DNA of 64,000 nt from Moringa oleifera (Eukaryota > Streptophyta > Magnoliopsida > Brassicales > Moringaceae). The stretch spans positions 4,774,001-4,838,000 of the forward strand of contig JAJFZO010000407.1 in assembly GCA_021397835.1 (NCBI GenBank). The letters are read 5' to 3'. The translations under genes were made by a program, and so were the position numbers. Position 1 is the first letter of the stretch. Every line of letters begins with the position of its first letter. Below, piece after piece: positions 34,601-47,583 of the stretch. Under the pieces are notes generated by a model. The model was given only the letters and a program-made list of their open reading frames with translations. It was not told where the DNA came from and searched no databases.

Positions 34601-36357
34601 ATTTTGCAGGAGGAAGTTTGGGAGGTAGCTGCTCAGCTGCTTGGTCTTGGCCTTGGCATACTGCTTCTGGTATGTTATAGTCTTCGAACATTTGTTTTCC
34701 TATGTCTTTAACAGTTCCTTCTTGGTTTAATGTATTCAAAGAACATGACTTATTATAAATGCAGGATTCACCTGGACTTGTAAAATCATATTCAGCATTG
34801 TCATTTACATGGTTGAGCATGCGGCTTTTGCACCTTTGGTTACGTTATCAATCGCTTTCAGTTCTACAATTTAACACGGTAAGTCTTGTAGAAAAGAAAG
34901 ATTTAGTAAAGTAACAATGTCTACATTCAACTCCTCCCTGAATTATGAAATTTTGGTAGATTGTAGAACCTTGTGGGGAGATATACAAGGGTTAATTTAA
35001 TGTTCTAGATTTTAGTACTCTCCATTTCATTATATTCAACTTCATAAATGGCTAATGATTTAGGCAAAGCTAAGGCCACAGTTTCATATTTGATTAGGGT
35101 GGATTGTCTCTCCATACAGATAAATCTCAAGCGTGCTCGTATACTGGTAAAATCACATGTTTTACACTCTACTGTTCCTGGTAAGATGGTTCTTATTTTT
35201 ACTTTCTTGTTGGATGTTTTTGTTTTGCAGCAGTTATCTATCTTTTGGTCCACTTTTTTCAGGATGTGTTGATTGCAACAGGCAAGAAGACGTATTATCA
35301 TGGCAAAGATTCATGAAACCACAAATTGTTTTTGGGGTGCCCTTGGAGGAAATGGTTGGTCAGAAGAGATCAGTTTCCATGGTATAGCTTCATTCACTGC
35401 TTTCATTAACTGCTATGAAATTTTGGAGGAGCCATTTAAGCTCTAATGTCTTTTCCTTCGAAAATTTTAAGATTGGAAGACCTTACAGTTTTATCTAGAC
35501 TCGGCTTGATTGAACTTACTAAACATTCTTAAGTTTTACTGTTTCCTTATTACTTACTTTATTGGCTATAGATCTCTATATCTCAAAGCTTTGCGTCAGC
35601 CAACAATAATTTCTTTCTAACTTTGTTGTTAAAATCATTACTTTCTGAATGTGTTGAAAGAAGACAACTCCAATTTCGGATGCTTTTAATGGAGAGCATA
35701 GGGGTTTGCTTTACCAAGCATCATTTATTAAACTTTATGCATCTGGTCAAACTTAGCAATATGTGGAATTGGTGTGAATATCGCTTTTATTCATTGTAAG
35801 ATATAAATATTGCTGCATTATAAGATATAGATAATTCTCCGTCATCCTAATGTCACTTAATATACAAGTAAGCTTTTACAAAAGAGGTAGAGAGAAGAGG
35901 GTGAATAGAAACATCTGACAATTAAGGCCTCTGATTTTGTTGCTTTGGGCCAGGTAAAGATGCTTCTTAGAATATACGCAAAGGAGAAATATATTCTCAC
36001 ATTGAACCAGCAGAAAGGTGATTTTGAGGTCTTTGTAACATTCAAGGTATGCACACATAACTCCTTAGAGAATACTTAAAAGAGTTGGCTTTCCTCAAAT
36101 TAGTCAAATCAAGACTTTCACTGCAGGTGGGTGCTACAAGTGTGTCTGTCTTGCGTAGCTTGTGGCAGACTTATTGGCTGCATGAGAATTTAGGAAGAAC
36201 AGATAATATCTTGGACCAGCTCACTAAAAGCCTAGTGGAGATGGAGGCTAGGTTTGGGAATTTCATCCAACAGTTGGATAGAGCTGGATGGGATACACAG
36301 CAAATTAACCTAAAAATCCCTAAGGAAATCTCCATCGATGAAGTGGTCTCTGTTTAA
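31673..36357 (+). CDS. RUS5: Root UVB-sensitive family protein RUS5
   Basis: Fifteen exons: 31673-31824, 32089-32148, 32480-32631, 32954-33054, 33421-33479, 33573-33619, 33700-33778, 33867-33939, 34061-34150, 34610-34669, 34765-34878, 35120-35180, 35263-35381, 35954-36046, 36127-36357; joined 496 aa. The N terminus is Ser/Arg-rich and could be a plastid transit peptide. The RUS core (formerly DUF647) starts in exon 3 (FILPAGFPGSVSDDYLEYML) and continues with LLKAVGVGSFSGTTAAASAA, GGRFGDLFDDDPKQWRMYAD and DPSFRVIQNHFAISGNLGEV. The C-terminal part is less conserved. Family knowledge: RUS1/RUS2 act in UV-B signalling and seedling development; RUS5 itself is little studied. The exon 4 donor reads AAAG|GCAGGT, a GC-AG intron. 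The only GT option, 4 nt downstream, needs another acceptor and would insert residues into a conserved stretch. From memory, the order matches At5g01510. Confidence 0.95.
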
Positions 36358-37073
36358 TGTTCAAATCTCTGCTATTACATGCCTATGTTGTCAAGATGAT
36401 CCTAAGCTTCCCCTGATGCTGTTGACGTACCAGGCAACCGGCCTAATCAGGCTTACTGGTAAAGACTAATTTGGGCTTCAAGCTAGGTTTGAAGCTTTAG
36501 CATAAGGAGAAATTTCTTCCCAAACAAAGAAGTCAAGATTTTCAGGCCATTTGATTGTATGAATTTCGATTGAAGCATCAATTCTGAGCACATAAGATTG
36601 CAGGAGATCTTTAGTTCAGTTTTGCGTTAGGCTAAAGGTTCCATGGAGATGAATGGAAAATTTTGCTTCTTAGTGGAAGCATCTCATTTGTACCCTTCCT
36701 ATGATCAGTCTTTTCTTATTACTACTTATTACATAGACAGGAGAAATATATATCTAATCAACTGTTGATGATTTCAGACTAAATTTGAATCTTGTATAGG
36801 TTTTTGGCTGAACCATTGATGTTAATGTTATCACAGAAAGTTTCTCTAGATTGTCAATTTGAGGCAATAGCTCGGGTTTTTGGTTGTCCAGCAAGCAGGG
36901 TGAGAACAGGAGTTTGGTTTTTGTCTCCAGCTGGGTAGATGCTAGATTGCGTTGTAAACGACACCGTTTCAGCGGACTTAAACGCGGCAAAATGAAAGCA
37001 CCAAGCCAAAATGGGACATTTTCAAAAACAGCAGTTGTATTCAGTTCCACTGCATAAATCATAAACCCTAACA
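36358..37073. other. Spacer between RUS5 and the prenyltransferase relic
   Basis: RUS5 3' region, then the former promoter of the relic. AAACCCTAA (telobox-like) lies at 37063-37072, immediately before its ATG. There is no other gene signal. Confidence 0.55.
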
Positions 37074-38611
37074 ATGGTATCGTCTCTGCAAGCCTCTTTC
37101 AGTCCCGTGCTCGTCACCAAAGCTCCGCTTTCTCCACTATTCAAACCAAAGTCACATGTCCAAAACCGAAGGTTTAACCGTTCTCACCACGTGGCCCCTT
37201 CTGTACACCTCCCGGAACCTCCACTCAGCACCACCTCATACGCATTTATCCATCCGAGAAGACCAGGAGAAAGCCATTGACAGGAGTTTTTGGGGTGCCA
37301 GAACTGCGTCTGAAGAGGGTGCCTTGCCGACAGGTCTACTGAGAGAATCGATGCCGAGGCACGTTGCTGTCATCATGGATGGAAACAGGAGTTGGACAAG
37401 AATGAGGGGATTGCCTGTGGGTTCGGGTTACGAGGCTGGTGCTCGGTCCCTGAGAAGGCTCGTGGAACTCTGTTGCAGATGGTGAATTAGCGTTCTCAGT
37501 GTTTTTGCATACTCCGGCGATAATTGGTTTCGGCCTGTAGTCAGTCATTCTTCATCATGCCTCTGTGAGCTGGAGTTTTGAAACCATCTTCTTTCCTGAA
37601 TTTTAAATGATTAGTTGGTTGTTTTTCAGGTGGAAGTTGAATGTTTGATGAGTTTGCTTGAAAGGGAATTGAAGGAGGATATGGAAAGCCTTTTGAGGTA
37701 AGCAGTTTCAAACTAACTAAATCCAAGTACTTCTTACTCTGGCTTGCTGGTTATCTTAAATACCTTTTAATTGACATTAAGTATTGAGAGAATCTGGAAA
37801 TAGGTTAGAGTTGTATGATGCAAGGCGGACTTGTGATTTTCAAAGAAATTTACTTTATGAGGGAAGCAAAAACATTTTATACAAAGGAATCTGGTGTTAT
37901 AGTTTCATATTGATGGAAATTTCAGGTTGAGCAATCAGAATGTTATTTATAGATTTTCACCAAGAAAAAACTAGGTTAACAATATTTGATGCGAAGGTAC
38001 TCCCTTTGGTTTTACTTTTTGCAGGGGGTTGTCCTTCGGGTGACTTCTTGGATTTTTTTATTAAAAAAATCTAATTTGAAATTCAATATTTTATTATTGG
38101 CTCATTGATAGCTTCTTGGGAAGACTCTGGTGAAAACACATTAATCTGGTTGATTCATATGCTTATAACAATGAAAACATCCGGATATCTGTGATCGGAG
38201 ATATCTCTGAGCTCCCACTGTCTGTACAAGAATTGATATTCAATTTGCAAGATACCACAAAGAAGAATACCCAATTCCAACTGATTGTAGCAGCTAGCTA
38301 GACTGGGCGGTATGACATCGTTCAAGCTTGCCAAAGGATTGGGTTGATGGTAAAGGATGGACTCATTGAACCTTGTGAGATCTGCGAGTCTTTAATAGAA
38401 AAGGAACTAAAGACAAGCTGTACAGAGCTCTCCCCAACCCAGATCTTTTAATACGGACCAGTGGAGAGCTTAGAGTCGGCATTTCACATTGTGACAGTTA
38501 CCATATACTGAGCTATTCTTTTAACAATCACTTTGGCCTGACTTTGGGGAAGCTGATTTTTTGGAGGCGTTGCTTTCCTTCCAGCAAAGACGGAGACATT
38601 ATGGTGGATGA
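37074..38611 (+). pseudogene. Cis-prenyltransferase (plastid dehydrodolichyl diphosphate synthase-like) pseudogene
   Basis: Three exon relics: 37074-37536, 37630-37697 and about 38168-38611. Family signatures survive: a transit-peptide-like N terminus (MVSSLQASFSPVLVTK), MPRHVAVIMDGN, RSLRRLVELCCRW, ISVIGD, RTSGELR and the C-terminal LWPDFGEADFLEALLSFQQR ending in a stop where the family ends. Disabling lesions: the transit peptide and MPRHVAVIMDGN lie in different frames; the invariant DGNGRW is DGNRSW; TGA replaces the Gly after CCRW; TAG replaces the Tyr in the AxSY(S/T)G motif (near 38300); one base is missing in the stretch encoding ELKDKL; another shift and further stops (TGA at a Trp, TAA) follow RTSGELR. 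Functional relatives condense isopentenyl diphosphate into Z-polyprenols. Splice sites flanking exon 2 remain good, while the exon 3 acceptor is not obvious. It is a dead copy of an intron-containing gene, not a retrocopy. Confidence 0.9.
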
Positions 38612-41425
38612 ATTTCAAATGCAGTTACATATAGGACTTGAGGCTTTGTTGTTGTATGGATAAATGGAGGCTACTGGAGTTCTTTGGTGAGCTAGCTTGC
38701 AGCTTATTGTCGAAGTGAATCTTGGCATTGGAAGTGTATTAACTTGAGGTCCACTGTTGAAGTGATGGTTTCTAGAAGAGGATATATTTATTAAGAGATG
38801 TTGGAAGCTGTCATTAGAATTGCAAAGGCACTTCTTTGAACAATATGGAGAAATTCATTTGGGCACTAGGATGAATCAGACTTTGTAATTTTCTGACTTC
38901 TGAGTGAGGAAATCAGTGCTTGCTCAGAGATAGTTCTTTATTCAATTTCATATTGATAATTCTGACACCTCTAGATCCTCGAATATCTGTAACTCTTGAA
39001 GTCTTGGGCATCTTTACAGGGGATTCTGGAGCTACTGATTCAATAGCATGAGAGAAGATAAAACTGGGTTTAAAACCTGCACCAAGTAGCCAAAATGCAG
39101 TTGCTGGCCATCTTTATTTCCTGGGTGCTGCTTTTTTGGTGGTTAAGTCTTGCAAGGTTCTACCATGACTGGCAGTTTCACCTTACCTTCTTTTGCCCTC
39201 CTTTTTTTTTTTTTTTCCTTACACCAAGTTCCTTCTTGTTGGGGTGGTTGATGAGCCAGGCGAAATGTTTGTGGGTCATATTAATGGAGTATTCTTATAA
39301 AAAAAAGAATACATTATATTAGTGGAGTACTCTTGCTTGCTGTCTGAACTTCAAAAGGCTGAAAGAGCCACAATTTTATTTTATTTTTTCTTTTCAGCTC
39401 TAAAATCACTTGGGTATGTAGGAGAGACCTTTATGGAAATGCCATGTTTTTGACTGTCATACAAGGTTCACCTGGATGATATCATCATTTTGTTCAATCT
39501 TGCAGGGAAAGAGAAAAATCAATTTCTGATGTTTCTTTCACATGGAAAACAACACTGACAAAGCAGCACATAATCTCCGTCTCTGGCTACCGCTCCTAAA
39601 TAAGATCTATGCATCATGCTTTCCTTTTACACTAAAAGCAAAATGTGACAATTGGCATATCTCTTGATCCAATTGAATTTCTCTGTCAGTTCTACAAGCA
39701 AATGTTTGCTGCATTAAATTGCCTTTCATGTACCATTTGATTGTATACAATCCTCTTTTTGGAAAGTTTCTATCACAGATAAATAACTCAGACAGCCTAG
39801 ATGTCATGTGGTCAAAAGGCTATTGAGACGACTTAGGTTTCATGTTGGCAAGGGGAATTCATTGCCTTGTCTTTCCATCGCGGCATGAAAATCTTGACAT
39901 TCCCATTCATTCTTCTGAGAAAACACCAGAAATTTCTGGTAAGCATCCACCTTCTGGTCCAAATAGCTCCTCGCCTAACCTTCTTTAATGAAACGCAGCC
40001 TGCATTGATGGCTCGTGACCATTGATTAAGACCCATGTACTAGCCTCCCAGGCTTAACATTCTCAACTCATTTATCTTATCATATTAATGATTATTATTA
40101 AAGATGAAAATATTAATAAAGGGTTAATGGGTGTCTGCCAAATGAAGACAACAGTGTAGTCCTGTAGAAGATTTTTGGTTGAAACAGGATACAAGATATT
40201 TTACAAGGAAAAGATAATTAAATAGCAAACGGCAGTAAGCTTATCGTGGATTAACCCTGTCGTCATTGTCCTAATCATGATTAGAAGCTAAGCTAAAAGT
40301 TGATGCTACTTGACAAACAGGACACTTACCCTTCATCAGAAAAAGGTAATTAAGGTATAAAGAAAGTTTACACCTTAATTTATTCTTTACTGATAATTGA
40401 TTAGGTCACACTAACCAGGTTTAAGAAACACTTTTTTTTTCCTTTTATTCTTTTTAATTTAAGAATAATAACAGTTTACATGTAAGGTATAGGTGGCCGC
40501 CATGGTAGGCCCACCTTTTTAACCAATCAGGACGCCTCGCGCTAGAAGCCTCAAATAACCACCAAACCGCGGGACCCGCGTCAAGTAACGGTTAGATCAA
40601 GTTATGCATGATTGCCACGTGTCGAGAGATGCTGCCTTTGTCGTCCCTTTGCAGCCTTTGTTCTGTTCACGGAAATCTACACTTCATACCAAACAGTATT
40701 TAATTTTCCTTTTATTTAATCCTCACCCACAGAAGCACGTAGTCCCCCCACAATCCCCAGTCCCTATAAAGAATCAGACGTACTATTTTCATTAATTTCA
40801 GAAAATTTAGAATAATGTTTTGTATTATTAATTTAATGCATTACGTACACAAGATACAACCTTATCTAAATAAATAAAAGTATGTCTGTTTCAATAAATG
40901 ATATAACAAAATTAGATTGGTCTTCGAACACGTCATTGGATTACATCGGTGGTGTCCAGGAGTGACCCCACGTAAGCCACCGACAGGTGACAAAGGAAAA
41001 AATGGGGAGAGGCTGGTGTTATGAAATTCGGGGCAGGAAGAAGGGCGTTTTAGTAATTGCGTGCAGTCATCTTCTTCCACCTTCAACTTGGCTTCTCTAT
41101 TTAATGACTCAATTATACATGCTGTTACGTAAGCTCTAAGCGTAAGCCAAGTATCTTTTCTTCTTTCTCTGTCTTAAGTGCTCAGTGTACAGAAACTCTG
41201 TGCCCGGGACGGAGACCTCTTAGACATACGTAGAGGCAGCGTTTTATCACCAGCGTTTTGGTGTGTTTTTCTCTTTCATTTTGGGATTGGATTTTGTGAG
41301 CAGCAAGTGTTATTATATTGAGTGATTTGGAGCTTGTTCAAAGTGGGAGCAAATGGAGGGTTAGGGTTTTAGATTTGAGCAGTAGTTTGGATGGGAATTA
41401 GTGGAAACTTCTCTAGAGAAGAAAA
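38612..41425. other. Spacer with AIRP2 promoter region at its right end
   Basis: 38.7-40.2 kb has no supported gene; a short protein-like minus-strand frame near 39840-39970 is noted in the findings. 40.4-41.4 kb looks like upstream sequence of the RING gene: CCACGTGTC (ABRE/G-box) at 40615-40623, an ATCAGG/CCAAT-type stretch near 40530, and a GC-richer 5'UTR-like part from ~41170. Confidence 0.5.
40615..40623 (+). promoter_or_regulatory. ABRE/G-box upstream of the AIRP2-like gene
   Basis: CCACGTGTC contains the ABRE core ACGTGTC, about 0.8 kb upstream of the ATG. ABRE elements bind ABF/AREB bZIP factors, which fits the ABA link of the AIRP2 family. Activity is inferred only. Confidence 0.45.
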
Positions 41426-44249
41426 ATGCGAAAATCGTTCAAGGATTCACTCAAGGCTCTCGAAGCTGATATTCAGTTTGCCAATACCCTGTAAATTCCT
41501 TTATCTCCTTAGGTCTTTATTTTTTGGATTTTCATTGTCTTTCTTGCATCATTTTTCTTTGCTGTGGATCTAGTCTTATATTGTTCACTTGTTCACATAA
41601 GCTTTTATTTTAATTTTTCGGGTAAAGTGGTCTAACACAATCTTATTGCACAGCTGAACTGATTTTGCTTTATTTTGGAGAGTGATGATCTTTTTTAAAA
41701 AAGAAAATTGAATATATCTCATGTATGAACTCTTGAGCTTGTAAAATTTTGCAAATTTTTACATGTGGAGCTTATGTTTTTCCTTTGTAGTGATTAAAAT
41801 TTTCTTTTTTCCCAGTTTTCTTTAGTGTCTACACCAGGATACTGTTTTCATATGCTGTAGATTTCTAAATAAAATTGGTTTGTTTGTTCCTCTGAAGTTC
41901 AGCTAAACATAATAGAAGTAAGGAGTTAGTTATTTAGAAGTGTCAATTCGTAAGCTTGAGCCTTTAATTGTGTTCACAATTTGTTTATTTCCCAATCTGA
42001 AGCAAAATTTAGATTTCTAAAATTCAATATTCGCATACTTGTTGACTCTCTAGTCCCCCTTCTCCCTTGTGTTTGTGCCTTTTCTTGCATGGATGTTCTT
42101 GTTCTGCATTATCAGAATACCAGTATAAATGAGAAATTTTATTTGCAGTTAAGTCTGTCTTACAAAATTCCTCAATCAGATTTGATTGAAATGCGAAGCT
42201 CATTGAGGTATGAGAAAACCCATTGATAAAAAGGTGTCTTGTTCACCTTTGGGGCCATTCTAGTCGGCAGAGAATGCAGCAGATGATATGGGAACAGGAT
42301 AGAAAGACTATACTGAGACTGAAACATGCCCTTTGGCCTTTCTTCAATGTCACTTAATTTGTCTGGAGCTAATTAATTATTACATGTTTGGCTTAACATT
42401 TTTTTTTTTCTCGCATTTGAGATGGGTTGCATTTAGAATACATGTACTTGATTCTTTTTCTTATGCATTTCGCCATATTTGTGTGCCAGGGGAGAAAATT
42501 TCATGGACAAGTAATCACCATTCATCCCCAAATCCCTTCCCTTACAGAAATATATATATATGACCCACGGATGGCATTCCATTTACTGGCACAGAGTGGA
42601 TGAGGATAGCATTTACCTTGTAGATGTTCTTATTCGGCTTTTCTAACATGTTGAAGTACAAATTGTATACAGGGCTTCTGATTACCCAAGGGAATTTGAT
42701 GGAGCTTGCCTTCAGATGAGATTATCCTACAGTCCAGCTGCTCACTTTTTCCTTTTCCTTGTTCAGTGGACTGATTGTCATCTAGCTGGTGCTTTGGGAT
42801 TGCTTAGAATTCTTATCTATAAGGTCATTCGCTTTTTCTTACACAAATCTATGTTCTTAATGATTGACTGCATCTGTCTCCCACTGTAATAGCCCTGTGA
42901 ATCATCTTTCGAAAAATATAAAGGCGAAGGCATCCTTTTCTTTTGCCTAACCTTCCTTTATTAAGGGCTTAACAAAAGTTGTATGTATCTCTTTTGCAGG
43001 CGTATGTGGATGGGAAAACTACCATGTCCATCCATGAAAGGAAAGCCAGCATAAAGGAATTTTATGGTGATTAAACTTTTAATAATGCCTTCTCTAGTGC
43101 TTCTGATTTAGATTTATGAAAATGACTGTTCAGTACTATGGGGTTTGCTTGGACAGGGGTGATATTTCCCACATTATTGCAACTTCAAGGAGGAATTACT
43201 GATGTAGAAGAAAGGAAACAGAAAGAAATCTGCGCCACAAAGTACAAAAGGAAAAATGAGATGGATAAAGGGAAGCTCTCTGAGATTGATTTGGAAAGAG
43301 AAGAAGAATGTGGTATTTGCATGGAGATTCAAAGTAAGGTTGTCTTGCCCAATTGCAGTCATTCCATGTGTATGAATTGCTATGGGAATTGGTAAGCTGT
43401 TTCACCATTTACTGGCACTTGATTTCTACTGTCATATGATTGCATCTTCTGTAAATCATCTGCACTCCCCTTTCCTAGGACAATGGTAGACTATAATACT
43501 AATATCTGGCAGCCTTTGTTGAACAATTATGCAAGATAGGCATATTCTTTTGTTTTCAATATAAAAATTTGGGTGAGCACTCCTAGCTAGGTGATGAGGA
43601 TTGTGATCATAAAGACCTCCCATTTCGAAGAGAGGTAGCCGCAGGTTTGGTGGTCAGTGATGGTTCCAAATTTTATTCTGCCATAGCTTCCTCTTAATCT
43701 TATTTCATAAATTTAGTCTTATCTGAATCTGCTTGGGCATTATCAATAAACTAGTAGAAAATCAAATATTTTGTTTTTTCAAGTGCAATCAACCTTTTGT
43801 CCTTAGGTCAACTATCTATCTTATTATTTATCTCCTAGCATCTACAGAAGCCTATATTTTTGACTCTAAACCATATTCTGTGCTCACCAGTAAATTTTAT
43901 CTATTAAAAGTAATTCTTCTACAAATATTTATTTGTAATAAGAAAAATACCCTCCATAGAATGGTAGGTATTTGGTTATGTGTTTAGATGGAACATCTCA
44001 ACCTGATCTTATCTCCACATGCTCTGTTTCCTCTTTAGGCGTGCACGGTCTCAGTCATGCCCCTTCTGTCGAGACAGTCTCAAAAGAGTAAACTCATGTG
44101 ACCTCTGGATATACCCTAGCAACAACGAGATTCTTGACTTGGCTTCAATCTCTAGGGAGAATTTGAAGCGTCTATTCATGTACATCGATAAGTTACCACT
44201 CATTGAACCAGATCCGATGCTCTTCTCTTATGATCCTCGATACGGGTGA
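41426..44249 (+). CDS. AIRP2: AIRP2-like RING E3 ubiquitin ligase
   Basis: Five exons: 41426-41490, 42673-42823, 43000-43066, 43157-43391, 44039-44249; joined 242 aa. The N-terminal helical region starts MRKSFKDSLKALEADIQFAN and continues DYPREFDGACLQMRLSYSP, FFLFLVQWTDCHLAGALGLL and TTMSIHERKASIKEFY. A C3HC4 RING (about residues 145-190) follows: ECGICMEIQ, LPNCSHSMCMNCYGNW and SQSCPFCRDSL, all eight zinc ligands present. The RING is interrupted by intron 4 between Trp and Arg. Family knowledge: Arabidopsis AIRP2 (At5g01520) is a cytosolic ligase that positively regulates ABA and drought responses. The tail after the RING (LKRLFMYIDKLPLIEPD) is also conserved. The start gives the short family N terminus; slightly longer N termini (MYYQ...) occur in relatives, so a missed upstream start is possible. 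Intron 1 is ~1.2 kb. Confidence 0.93.
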
Positions 44250-45790
44250 GGTCTTTTTGCATGGCCTTTAACCATTTGTACATAAGGTGTCTCTCTTTGT
44301 TTGGATGGCTCATAGATTATGTGTTTACTGTAAATCTCATGTTTCTCACTCTCAGAATTTGCTATCAATGTACATGTTCACTTGTAACCAAATTTACGTT
44401 GGTATAATTGTTGTCATATTGATTTAAAATGATCTTCTGGGTTATATAGCTGTTGGGATTTTTGGTATACACCAAATGATCAATTTTTATATAAAGTTGT
44501 TCTGATTTTGGTTTTGACAAAGTTCATCCCGTTCCTGAGGATGTGAAAACCAGATTCCTCACAAACTGAGAACAGATTCTTTAGTTCTGAACAAGAACCT
44601 TCTTCCTAGCTTGATGGGCTTCGACCTTCCTATAAGAATTTGACAGAACAAGAGAATGTTTGTTAAGAACAAACTTGCTTCATAATCCTACGTGAATAGC
44701 TCTGAAAATCACGGGTTTTCCCAAGTCAAAACAGAAATCTGCTCCTTACAATCCTAAATGAACATAGATTAGACATTTTGAAACTAGTTTTGACTGCTAA
44801 AGCTCATTCTTATCAGTTATCACCATGGAATCCGAGACGGCAGTGTCTTTATGCTCTGGCTCCTAGATATTGCATCCGGACAGATTGTTTGCCCCTCAAA
44901 TGTCGCCAAAAGCCTCCAGTTCCTGGCACGTAACATCCTGCCCTCTTCCTTGCTCCATTTATTCAATCTGTTCTGAAGTCTCCTCATTAAGGAGACCCAG
45001 TCACTTAATCTAATAAACTACTAGGCAATGGGACATCATGTCAATCCTTTCGCTTTGTCCTTGCAATTCCCACCAAAGCAAATTTCCACTCAAATAAATA
45101 CTATAATCATCTACCAGGCAGCCAGGATGTCTCAACTCAGATCTTAAATAAATATCATGATCAACAGGGAAATTTTCCATTTAAATAAAACTGTGGCGAT
45201 CCAAGCTACCTGACAAGGCAGAGATGAAATTAGCAATGCCCCAGTTGGCTTTAAGATGGGCGGCAGAAAATGCACTCTGCACCCTTCAAATCCTGGAGCT
45301 AATAGATATCATGAGGTCATATATTAGATTATATTATAATACAAGATATTTCCAGCTCTTTAGGATGGCAACATGAGCACAAAACGATATCCACACTTCA
45401 AAAATCCACATGCAGAAAGTCCTTTTCCCTTTATTTTCCCCTTTCCCAAACGCAACCATAGCCACCCCTTTCAGCTACAAATTAACCGATATTTCCAGAT
45501 ATGCTTGATTTTTTCTCCTGATGTCGCTGAGTCGTACATACTTTAGAATTGCCAAGATGAAAAGAAATGCGCAAGAACACAAGATTTCAACATACAAGCT
45601 GGCTACTTGAAACAGGATGATAGCTCACACTGAACATCCAGGTAACTAACAAAATATCAGAGTTAGCAGAACATAGCTGATGTATTCACTAGATAATATA
45701 TGTGATCTAGGAGTATCAACACACAAAAAACATATTCTCCTAAATCAAACCATCATCTATGCCCAAGTCAAAACACTGTCTGCTCTGCTC
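44250..45790. other. Spacer between convergent genes
   Basis: Probable 3'UTR of the RING gene to ~44.45 kb and of the HMGB gene from ~45.6 kb. The middle has no coding potential and no repeat that I can recognise. Confidence 0.6.
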
Positions 45791-47564
45791 TCAGTCGTCA
45801 TCTTCCTCATCTTCATCTTCTTCTTCCTCTTCCAACTCTTCTTCCTTCTCCTCCTCTCCTCCCTGCAAAGACAGACAACGTTTGCTACCAACTTCAGCAT
45901 CACAATCTCAACATTGGAAGGGAAAGATTATCAGAGATACCACGTGGAAACAGGAATATTAACTACATGGAAGACAGAATCCAAGAACAAGTAATATTTG
46001 CTATCTGTGACTTCGTAAGACCAAGTTAAAGAGCTGAACTGAAATTCATTGAGACAACACTGATACCCTTATCCCAAAGAGCATCTATACCATGACCTCA
46101 GTATGCACCAGCATTTGTCACCAATAAAACTGGTCCAAATTGCAAACGCACTTCACTGACACCTTTTCCAGAGGGACCAGACACACTATCTTCTCCGAAT
46201 AATCTAACCACCTTACAAAACTCAAGAATAAAAAAAGGAAGAAGAATAAACAAGTTAATGGAACAATACCTCCTCACTAGCATCCTCATCATCATCATTC
46301 ACCTCAGATTTTGATCTGTCTGATTCGTCACTGACATCATCCTGTACTAAGAACATAGGAATGTCATACACATATGTAAATCAGAACTCTTTGTAACGGA
46401 TAAGACCTGCATCATTACCTGCTTCTTGTTGTAGGCATTCATAAGCTTCTCGTATTCAGCCTTCCTTTTTGCAGCTTTGGCTTCATATGGAGCTTTTTCC
46501 TTCCACAACCAAGTAGCAAACTAATGTCAATGATCTTCAGGACACACTCAAACAGTACCATCATCCATGTTTCAAGTAAAACCTTCTTAATCATTCAAAT
46601 TCCAGTAAATAAACAGCATTTGCCACGCTGACAATAACTCAAAACCAAAGAAGTCCAATCAACAAAAGAGACAGTTTGCAACAACACCATATTTCAAAGT
46701 GCCCAAGACCAGGAAGATTTCAAGAGCTTCCAAGTCTATAAACAAGCACATCAACAAGAGTGACCAACACAAACCCAAATACTATATAAAACAGATTGCC
46801 ACCAAGTACTTACAGCATCACTCATGGATTTCCATTTCTCTCCCCCTGCTTTCCCAACCTTCACAAGCATTCAAGCAAACTAAGTTAATGAATTTCTTAC
46901 TCCATGGAAATTCTGTTATAATGCAGAACCAACTTTAAATAAAGTTTTTTTAAAGCTTACAGCTGAGACAGCCTTCACGTTAGGATTTTCTTTCTTGAAA
47001 GTTTTCCTGAACTCCTCCCTGCAACAAAAACATGGCATTAAATTGATTTATAAACTTTCAAGCAAATTCATAAAAAACCAGTAATATACAACTCCAGAAA
47101 TACTAATAAAGATACATACAGGAACACAAAGAAGGCGCTAGGAGGCCTCTTTGGTTTGTTGGGGTCTTTCTTGGCCTTCTTGTCTTTCTTAGTTTGGCGT
47201 TTGCTACTCTTATCAGCAGGAGCCTTCCTCTTCCCCACCTTCCTGAAAAGAATAGAGATATATATGATCCGTCACAATAATATCCCTGTAATGGCTGTAT
47301 CCACCATCGAGCATATAACACATCAGATATCAGAACTTATTTACTCAGCAATCACCATGAAGCTAATCATTTCCATGCCCCCCTCAAAAAGAAAAACTGA
47401 AATAAAACATAAAGAAGAACAATATACAAAATCATCTGGTCGTCTAAAAGATCTACATAAGGTGTTGGAAGACATCTGAATAAAAGTAGTCATCACCTGT
47501 CATCAGCTGGCTTCAGAGCTTCCTTGCTGTTCTTTGCTGCACCCTTTCCCCTTGCAGTCTTCAT
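45791..47564 (-). CDS. HMGB-type high-mobility-group chromatin protein
   Basis: Seven exons on the minus strand: 47564-47497, 47242-47120, 47018-46961, 46858-46814, 46499-46419, 46341-46270, 45862-45791; joined 172 aa. The basic N-terminal domain (MKTARGKGAAKNSKEALK, KRQTKKDKKAKKD) leads into one HMG box: DPNKPKRPPSAFFVFLEEFR, KKENPNVKAVSAVGKAGGEK, WKSMSDAEKAPYEAKAAKRK, YEKLMNAYN. An acidic tail follows (SDESDRSKSEVNDDDEDASEE and a Glu/Asp run ending EEDDD). Role: nuclear architectural protein that bends DNA and associates with nucleosomes; the basic-box-acidic layout and size match Arabidopsis HMGB1-HMGB4. A 5'UTR intron is likely (donor near 48127, acceptor near 47583). The acidic tail is coded by GAA/GAT repeats, so its length may vary. 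I do not recall an HMGB gene at this place in Arabidopsis. Confidence 0.94.
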
Positions 47565-47583
47565 AGTTCAGGCACAAGCACCT

